Of a DNA stretch of 61,160 nucleotides, positions 56,512 to 61,160 are shown in pieces; position 1 is the first letter of the stretch; each line of letters begins with the position of its first letter. The DNA comes from Ferruginibacter sp. (GTDB lineage: Bacteria; Bacteroidota; Bacteroidia; Chitinophagales; Chitinophagaceae). Position numbers and translations under genes: made by a program. Where the stretch lies: positions 1-61,160 of the forward strand of contig JANYFT010000230.1 in assembly GCA_025359625.1 (NCBI GenBank), given 5' to 3'. Below the pieces are notes generated by a model, which ran no database searches, was not told where the DNA came from, and saw only the letters and a program-made list of their open reading frames with translations.

Positions 56512-56550
56512 GGCATGTTACAGCGCCTTATATCATATATTTGCGTGTTG
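56512..56550. repeat. 39-bp spacer block, copy 1
   Basis: 34 of 39 bases match 59081-59119. Both lie upstream of an isolated plus-strand gene. The block contains TATATTTG (56536-56543), a fit to the Bacteroidota -7 promoter element TAnnTTTG; copy 2 has TACATTTA. It may be a portable promoter or part of a recombination site. Confidence 0.75.
56536..56543 (+). promoter_or_regulatory. Candidate -7 promoter element (TATATTTG)
   Basis: Matches TAnnTTTG, 124 bp before the preferred start of the TIM-barrel gene. No clear TTTG lies 19-21 bp upstream, so this is a weak candidate. Confidence 0.25.
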
Positions 56551-56666
56551 ACAGCAAGCTTAAAACCTTGTGTGTGGAACAAGATATTTTTTGATAGAAA
56601 TACCATATTTTGTCAATGTCGTTATTTTCAAACAGAAAAACATTTATCACCTTTAATTTAAAATAT

Positions 56667-57560
56667 ATGAATCGCAGAAGCTTTTTAGAGAAAACAGCAA
56701 TACTAGGGGCAACAGCATCGTTGCCATTATCTTCTTTTTCAATGTTTGCTAAATCCAAATATAAGATGGGTTTGCAACTTTATTCTATTAATGAAGACAT
56801 GATCAAAGAAACCATCGTTACCTTAAAAGCACTAAAAGCCCTGGGCTATGAGGATTTTGAAACATTTGGTTTCGATAGTGAAAAAGGTACCTATTACGGC
56901 TATAAAGCATCGGAATTCAAAAAAATACTGGAAGATTTACAAATTACCGCCTCTAGCGGTCATTATGGCTTTTCTTCATACCTCAACAAACCTAATGATG
57001 ATTTAAACCGTTTTGTGGATCAATGTATAAAAGGGGCACTCACATTGAACATGAAATACATCACCTGGCCATGGATAGCTCCAGAACAAAGGACTATTGA
57101 TAATTTCAAGTTGATGTCGACTAAACTCAATATGATAGGAGAGCAAGTTTCCAAAGCAGGGCTTGGATTTGCCTATCACAATCATGACTTTGAATTCACC
57201 GATCACGATGGTGAAAATGGTTATGACATTATATTAAATGAAACAGACGCTTCACTGGTTAAACTTCAAATGGACATGTATTGGGTGATGCATTCTTCTA
57301 AACTTAGCCCTAAAGAATTAATAGCGAAACAACCGGGACGGTACGTGATGTGGCACATTAAAGATATGGACAAAGTTACCAGGGATTATACCGAGTTAGG
57401 TAAAGGTTCCATTAACTATGCAGAAATACTTCCAGATCCAATTGAGTCTGGCCTTAAATTCTACTATTTGGAGCAAGGAGGTAATTTTAAAATCAACGCA
57501 ATGAAAAGTGCTGCCGGTAATGCTGACTACTTTAAAAAACATTTACAACAATTTCTGTAA
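56667..57560 (+). CDS. Sugar phosphate isomerase/epimerase-like TIM-barrel protein
   Basis: 297 residues from ATG 56667. An in-frame ATG at 56610 would add 19 residues but spoils the export signal. The N-terminus (MNRRSFLEKTAILGATASLP) has the Tat-type RRSFL pattern followed by a hydrophobic stretch, so periplasmic export is likely. The body is the AP-endonuclease-2-type TIM barrel, with metal-ligand candidates in YEDFETFGFD, AYHNHDFEF, LQMDMYWVMH and YYLEQGG. This family includes xylose-isomerase-like enzymes and inositol catabolism proteins. The substrate cannot be told. It stands alone in the accessory region, flanked by a repeat block upstream and an inverted-repeat spacer downstream. Confidence 0.85.
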   Translation: MNRRSFLEKTAILGATASLPLSSFSMFAKSKYKMGLQLYSINEDMIKETIVTLKALKALGYEDFETFGFDSEKGTYYGYKASEFKKILEDLQITASSGHYGFSSYLNKPNDDLNRFVDQCIKGALTLNMKYITWPWIAPEQRTIDNFKLMSTKLNMIGEQVSKAGLGFAYHNHDFEFTDHDGENGYDIILNETDASLVKLQMDMYWVMHSSKLSPKELIAKQPGRYVMWHIKDMDKVTRDYTELGKGSINYAEILPDPIESGLKFYYLEQGGNFKINAMKSAAGNADYFKKHLQQFL

Positions 57561-57577
57561 CAGTGAAAACAAGCCTG

Positions 57578-57609
57578 CTGCCTACATCGGTTTTGCAAAA
57601 GTTTGGCAG
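57578..57609. repeat. Inverted-repeat spacer after the TIM-barrel gene
   Basis: CTGCC (57578-57582) pairs with GGCAG (57605-57609), and the centre is the palindrome TTTTGCAAAA (57591-57600). AACGTTATAA follows immediately. The form is that of a foldable recombination site or a weak terminator. Confidence 0.4.
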
Positions 57610-57627
57610 AACGTTATAACTTCAGCT

Positions 57628-57786
57628 TCATTGCGCTATCAGCTTTGGTTTGGGCCTGATTCGTCCTAAGAAACTTTTACTAATTTCATAATCACGTTCC
57701 AAATTATCGTTATCGCTGGTCAGACGTTTTTCAAATTCCAAATCTTCGCAAAGCCGGAACGTTGGTGGCAAGCCAAGATCAAAACC
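57628..57786 (-). pseudogene. C-terminal remnant of an unidentified protein
   Basis: 52 codons on the minus strand ending at TGA, encoding among others LCEDLEFEKRLTSDNDNLER and SFLGRIRPKPKLIAQ. The frame opens right after a stop, without a start codon, so it is a broken end of a gene pointing against its neighbours. Family not recognised. Confidence 0.35.
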
Positions 57787-57850
57787 TTATAAACCAACTA
57801 TAGAATACCGCATTGGCTAAAATTAAAAATCAAGAATTATAAAAACTAAC

Positions 57851-58699
57851 ATGACAAGAAAATCTCTCAGTAATCGTGAAGTCTGGAAAACAATATTTTT
57901 ATTTTTAACACTTTTAATTTTACTCAGTTCAATTTGCTATTATCCCATATTAAAATTAAACCCATCAAGTATCTATGTTGGTTCACTAATGTTATGCCCT
58001 TTTTTAGCAGCAATAATTACTTTAAGAATTAGAGGCAGAGACATTAAAGAACTTCCCTGGACTTTGAAAAATCGGAAATATATTCGTTTATCCTATCTGA
58101 CACCCATCTTTTATATTTCAATAGCATATGCTTTAATTTGGGTGCTTGGTTTTGGAGGCATGCCAAAAGAAAGCACTATCCTTGATTGGTCGAAAGAATT
58201 GGGAATTACACAAGCAAATACACCTTTAGTTATAGTCATAATGCTCTTTTTACTTGCAACTGTGGGAGTGGTAAAAAACATCGGCTCTACACTCGGAGAA
58301 GAAATTGGTTGGCGGGGATTTTTTATTTTTGAACTAAAAAAAGTACTCCCTTTTGGAGGTGTTTCCATTGTGAGTGGATTGATTTGGTCAGCCTGGCATT
58401 GGCCAATCATTATATATTATGGAGGTGGAAATACAATTTTCCAAATTATTTCCTTTACCATTATGATTGTAGGAATGTCAGTAATTCTAACTTATTATAC
58501 TTTTAGTTCTAATAGTTTATGGCCAGCAGCTCTTTTTCATTCTGTTCATAATATTTATATCCAAAAGATTTTTACGCCCCTAACAATTACAACAGATAAA
58601 ACATCCTTTTGGATTGATGAGTATGGATTAATGCTTCCTATTGTAACAACTTTATTTGCTATATTTTTTTGGAGAAAAGCTAAAAAAGAAATGATGTAA
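57851..58699 (+). CDS. CPBP-family intramembrane metalloprotease (CAAX/Abi type)
   Basis: 282 residues with about eight membrane segments. Three conserved motifs of the family are present: EEIGWR (Glu150, Glu151, Arg155, the EExxxR motif), SAWHWP (His183) and HSVHN (His231, His234, Asn235). Such proteins are integral-membrane peptidases. Bacterial members serve in peptide self-immunity or in maturation of other proteins, and which applies here is unknown. It stands alone on the plus strand, 290 bp after the TIM-barrel gene, followed at 41 bp by repeat copy B. Confidence 0.9.
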   Translation: MTRKSLSNREVWKTIFLFLTLLILLSSICYYPILKLNPSSIYVGSLMLCPFLAAIITLRIRGRDIKELPWTLKNRKYIRLSYLTPIFYISIAYALIWVLGFGGMPKESTILDWSKELGITQANTPLVIVIMLFLLATVGVVKNIGSTLGEEIGWRGFFIFELKKVLPFGGVSIVSGLIWSAWHWPIIIYYGGGNTIFQIISFTIMIVGMSVILTYYTFSSNSLWPAALFHSVHNIYIQKIFTPLTITTDKTSFWIDEYGLMLPIVTTLFAIFFWRKAKKEMM

Positions 58700-58739
58700 T
58701 TTAAAGATTGGCGAAATGAACCAATAATTTTAACATTTT

Positions 58740-58975
58740 TGTGTCCCAGCGGGGTTTCGCCTTAAACCCCACAAATAAAACACTTCACTGCGAAACCCCG
58801 ACGCAGATAGGAACTTTAATTTATTTTCCCCAACACTTTAACATGTGTGGTCACTTTAATTAAAAACCCTTCAACGTCGGGGTTTGGCTAATAATGATTT
58901 TATTATTTAAACCTTTTGCTGCAAAACCCCGCCGAGACAGAAGAGTTTACAAGTAATTTGAAGAGGTGCTTACGC
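58740..58975. repeat. Interspersed quasi-palindromic repeat, copy B (most complete)
   Basis: Left end TGTCCCAGCGGGGTTT (58740-58755) and right end, reversed, TGTCTCGGCGGGGTTTTGC (from 58921-58940) are inverted repeats. A second, inner pair lies between GCGAAACCCCGACGC (58790-58804) and CGTCGGGGTTTGGC (about 58875-58888). The whole can fold as a nested hairpin. The tail AAGAGTTTACAAGT plus TTGAAGAGGTGCTTACGCC is shared with copy C. No coding frame, so it is MITE-like or a foldable recombination site. Confidence 0.85.
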
Positions 58976-59080
58976 CAATAGGGGAATAAAGAGATATAGA
59001 TTAATAAAACGTATTGTACTAATGACAATACAAAATGTATAACACTAAGTTGATTAGTAACACTAATATTTTAGGGAACC

Positions 59081-59119
59081 GGCATGTTATAGTGCCTTAT
59101 ATCATACATTTACGTATTG
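59081..59119. repeat. 39-bp spacer block, copy 2
   Basis: Five differences from 56512-56550. It is followed directly by TTGTGCGT (59117-59124), whose reverse complement ACGCACAA recurs after the next gene at 60701-60708. Confidence 0.75.
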
Positions 59120-59160
59120 TGCGTCATGCTATTGGAGACCTTCATTAATAACATACATTC

Positions 59161-60690
59161 ATGGACAAACAAACTCAAGTTATTATTGTAGGTGCAGGAC
59201 CAACCGGTTTGAGTATGGCTGCACAGTTGCTACGCTACAATATTGATTTCATTATAATTGAAAAAAACGAAAAAACTACGCATCTTTCAAAAGCGGTGGT
59301 TGTTCAGGCAAGGACACTTGAAATTTTTCAGGAATTAGGTATAGCTGATAAGGCGGTAAAGGAAGGACAAATTACTACTGCCATGAATTTATTTTATAAA
59401 GGAAAACAAAAGGCATTCTTAAATCTTTCCGGCTTGGGCGAGGGATTAAGCCGATTCCCTTATGCACTTTCCTTAGAGCAAAGCAAAACAGAAAAACTTT
59501 TGGTTGACTTTCTTTCAGCGAATGAAAAACTCATTCAATGGAAATCTGAATTCACTCATTTTGAAACAAATAAAAATGGAGTAACAGTTTATTATAAAAA
59601 TAGTATTGGACAAGAGCAAAAAATTGAAGCGCAATACTTGGTTGGATGTGACGGTGCAAGCAGTCTGATAAGACATCAAATGGGTTTATCGTTTGAAGGC
59701 GACACAGTTGCTAAAATATTTTATGTAGCTGATGTAAAATTAAAAAGCGAAATCATCAATAAAAATGAACTATTCATGTTCATGATAAAAAAAGGGTTTG
59801 TTCTTTTTTTTCCAATGGAAGGCAAAGGTCATTACCGCATTGTTGGCATTTTGTCAGAAGCTAAAGAAGTAAATGAGCAAATTAAATTTGAGGAGATTGA
59901 AAACACAATAAAAGAGCAAATACTTGTTCCAATTGATTTTGAAGAACTCCAATGGTTTTCTCAATACAAAGTGCATAGCCGAAAAGCCAATTCTTTTGAA
60001 AATGGAAAATGTTACATTACCGGCGATGCAGCACATATTCATACACCTGCGGGTGGACAAGGTATGAATACAGGCATTCAGGATGCTTATAATTTGGCAT
60101 GGAAAATTGCTTATGCAATAAATGGCAATGTCAATACCAATGTTTTAAAAACTTACAACTCTGAAAGGAGTGAAAATGCAAAACATTTGTTGCAAACAAC
60201 AGACAGAATGTTTGATATTATGGCAGGTACAAATGTATTTTGGAATTTCATTCGCCTAAATTTTTTCCCAACTATAATTGGTTTGGTCACAAAAAGTATA
60301 ACAGTAAAAAAGAGGATTTTTCCATTAATATCTCAGACCGGAATTTCTTATGCAAACAGTTATTTAACTATTGATAGTTTTATTGGAAAGGTTAAGGCAG
60401 GGGTAAGAATGCCGTATTTTATTTTTTCTGACGGTACACAAATTTTAGAGTACTTAACAGAGCCGACTTTTAAAATTTTATTTTTTGGTAATGATGATAA
60501 AAATAACAGCAATCAACTCAACAATATAAAACTTAAAATAGTTGCAAAATCTTTTAAAGAAATCCCGGCATCTTTATTTGGACACGACAAAAATTTTTAT
60601 ATTCTATTGCGCCCGGACAATCATATTTCATACATTGGAAAAGACTTAAAAATTTGTAGAGAATTTCTCAATAAAATATCATGCAATTGA
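59161..60690 (+). CDS. FAD-dependent aromatic-ring monooxygenase (PHBH fold)
   Basis: 509 residues. The Rossmann motif is IIVGAGPTGLSMAAQL (residues 8-23), the DG motif is LVGCDGASSLIRHQMG, and the second FAD motif is GDAAHIHTPAGGQGMNTGIQ followed by DAYNLAWKI. The C-terminal about 110 residues are a thioredoxin-like extension, as in phenol, MhpA-type and rifampicin monooxygenases. It should hydroxylate an aromatic or polyketide substrate using NAD(P)H and O2 in the cytosol. The substrate is unknown. It stands alone, flanked by inverted TTGTGCGT/ACGCACAA sequences and by repeat copies B and C, which suggests it moved as a single-gene unit. Confidence 0.9.
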   Translation: MDKQTQVIIVGAGPTGLSMAAQLLRYNIDFIIIEKNEKTTHLSKAVVVQARTLEIFQELGIADKAVKEGQITTAMNLFYKGKQKAFLNLSGLGEGLSRFPYALSLEQSKTEKLLVDFLSANEKLIQWKSEFTHFETNKNGVTVYYKNSIGQEQKIEAQYLVGCDGASSLIRHQMGLSFEGDTVAKIFYVADVKLKSEIINKNELFMFMIKKGFVLFFPMEGKGHYRIVGILSEAKEVNEQIKFEEIENTIKEQILVPIDFEELQWFSQYKVHSRKANSFENGKCYITGDAAHIHTPAGGQGMNTGIQDAYNLAWKIAYAINGNVNTNVLKTYNSERSENAKHLLQTTDRMFDIMAGTNVFWNFIRLNFFPTIIGLVTKSITVKKRIFPLISQTGISYANSYLTIDSFIGKVKAGVRMPYFIFSDGTQILEYLTEPTFKILFFGNDDKNNSNQLNNIKLKIVAKSFKEIPASLFGHDKNFYILLRPDNHISYIGKDLKICREFLNKISCN

Positions 60691-61063
60691 AGAAGCACCA
60701 ACGCACAACATCAGTAGCGGTAAAACTTCAATTGTTTTATTGGTGTGACAAGGAACAGATTCCTTATAAGGGTTAGAAGCCCGAACGCACAACATTACAA
60801 TTTGTCCTGGCGGGGTTTTCGCCTAAACCCAACAAATAAAACACTTCACTGCGAAAACCCCGACGCAGAAAAGAGGCTTAATTTATTTGCTCCCGGGTTT
60901 CGCTAATAATGATTTTATTATTTAAACCTTGTGCTGCGAAAAACCCGCCGGGACAGAAGAGTTTACAAGTTTGAAGAGGTGCTTGCGCCGTAAGCCATCG
61001 ACCAACTCCATCTTGTAAGCATCTGGCTTTATTAATATTTTTGTGTACTTAACCAAAGATATT
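60691..61063. other. Spacer with repeat copy C and IS left end
   Basis: AACGCACAACAT occurs twice (60700-60711 and 60784-60795), followed by repeat copy C and the presumed left end of an IS66-type element at 60990. No intact gene is visible. Confidence 0.6.
60802..60989. repeat. Interspersed quasi-palindromic repeat, copy C
   Basis: Left end TTGTCCTGGCGGGGTTTTCGC and right end, reversed, TGTCCCGGCGGGTTTTTCGC are inverted repeats. It lacks about 50 bp present in copy B between CCC and GGGTTT. It shares the TTTACAAGT / TTGAAGAGGTGCTTGCGCC tail with copy B up to 60989, where homology ends abruptly at the IS boundary. Confidence 0.85.
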
Positions 61064-61160
61064 ATGGCTGCATCTGCCGAACATCGGAATACCATGTTTT
61101 CATTAATCGAAAAATGGCAGCGAAGCGGACTTAGCCAAAAGTCTTTTTGTGAAGAACAGC
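60990..61160 (+). mobile_element. Left end of an IS66-family insertion sequence (continues beyond window)
   Basis: Homology between repeat copies B and C stops at 60989, and the next bases, GTAAGCCATCG, resemble an IS66-type terminus. A TnpA-like accessory gene starts at 61064. A target duplication would be CTTGCGCC (60982-60989) if the usual 8 bp apply. The right end is outside the window. Confidence 0.6.
61064..61160 (+). CDS. tnpA: IS66-type accessory protein TnpA (partial, runs off the window)
   Basis: 32 codons from ATG 61064 are visible, including FSLIEKWQRSGLSQKSFCEE, which has the W-x-x-SGLSQKxFC pattern of the small HTH-like first protein of IS66-family elements. The ATG lies about 74 bp inside the presumed left end, a normal distance. 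TnpB and the large transposase would follow outside the window. Confidence 0.7.
   Translation, partial: MAASAEHRNTMFSLIEKWQRSGLSQKSFCEEQ

Larger units (their letters stand above)
55334..56666. other. Accessory spacer with gene remnants
   Basis: About 1.3 kb lacking an intact gene. It holds a GNAT-like fragment (55867-56001), a short frame from ATG 55998 to TAA at about 56138 encoding a charged peptide (KEYYKLGDKYLDLKLSNSND), an unassigned C-terminal fragment ending at 56357 (TVQTGYANYLNVLYSKDMVL), and repeat copy A with its spacer block. The mixture looks like decayed pieces of several imported genes. Confidence 0.5.
58700..59160. other. Spacer with repeat copy B and the 39-bp block
   Basis: 461 bp containing the most complete interspersed repeat (58740-58975) and the second 39-bp block (59081-59119). 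No coding sequence is visible. Confidence 0.7.

Noticed and set aside
56371..60989. Canonical integron attC sites
   Set aside because: Inverted boundaries exist but lack GTTRRRY/RYYYAAC cores, and no integrase is visible. Only a cassette-like description is justified.

Overview
The window reads as chromosome of an AT-rich member of the Bacteroidota, most likely a Chitinophagaceae-type soil or freshwater organism. The evidence is a SusC/SusD outer-membrane pair, two large secreted proteins with C-terminal type IX secretion (T9SS) sorting domains, propeller-type hybrid sensor kinases, very long repetitive adhesin-like proteins, and the general absence of clear Shine-Dalgarno sequences. Genus assignment is an inference.

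Layout. (1) 0-10 kb: the tail of a glycosidase-like gene, then a minus-strand operon transcribed ribokinase > SusC > SusD > ADP-ribosylglycohydrolase > unknown secreted 393-aa protein > sugar/ureide-type permease. Its content resembles the ribose/nucleoside scavenging (rus) loci of Bacteroides. (2) 10-14 kb: a divergent 497-aa helical-repeat protein, then a graveyard holding an N-terminally truncated alpha-L-fucosidase and a frameshifted, internally deleted copy of the 393-aa unknown gene, closed by a terminator hairpin. (3) 14-22.3 kb: a two-gene surface operon (750-aa T9SS protein and 1933-aa repetitive fibre/adhesin with long internal DNA repeats). (4) 22.5-33 kb: a signalling island with three hybrid histidine kinases, one stand-alone Hpt protein, and two small envelope proteins, but no DNA-binding response regulator. 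Two of the kinases have nearly interchangeable C-terminal halves. (5) 33.8-43.3 kb: a 3171-aa T9SS multidomain protein carrying LRRs, two LamG-like domains, a subtilase whose usual His position holds Glu, MBG-like domains interrupted by an NGKxAV hexapeptide repeat, and SdrD-B-like domains. (6) 43.7-45.6 kb: a TPR-type membrane adenylate cyclase. (7) 45.7-55.3 kb: two giant, leaderless proteins of unknown function (1784 and 1357 aa) in tandem, the best candidate here for an undescribed system. (8) 55.3-61.2 kb: a mosaic accessory region with gene remnants, three isolated plus-strand genes (TIM-barrel isomerase-like protein, CPBP protease, FAD monooxygenase), three copies of a quasi-palindromic repeat, shared spacer blocks, and the left end of an IS66-type element that appears to have landed in one of the repeats.

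How the genes may work together. The SusCD system would import ribosides, the periplasmic hydrolase would release the sugar, and the permease and ribokinase would carry ribose into pentose phosphate metabolism. The kinases and Hpt protein form a plausible phosphorelay whose output lies outside the window. The giant pair could not be assigned by reading. It is presented with what can be seen and with tests that would decide it.
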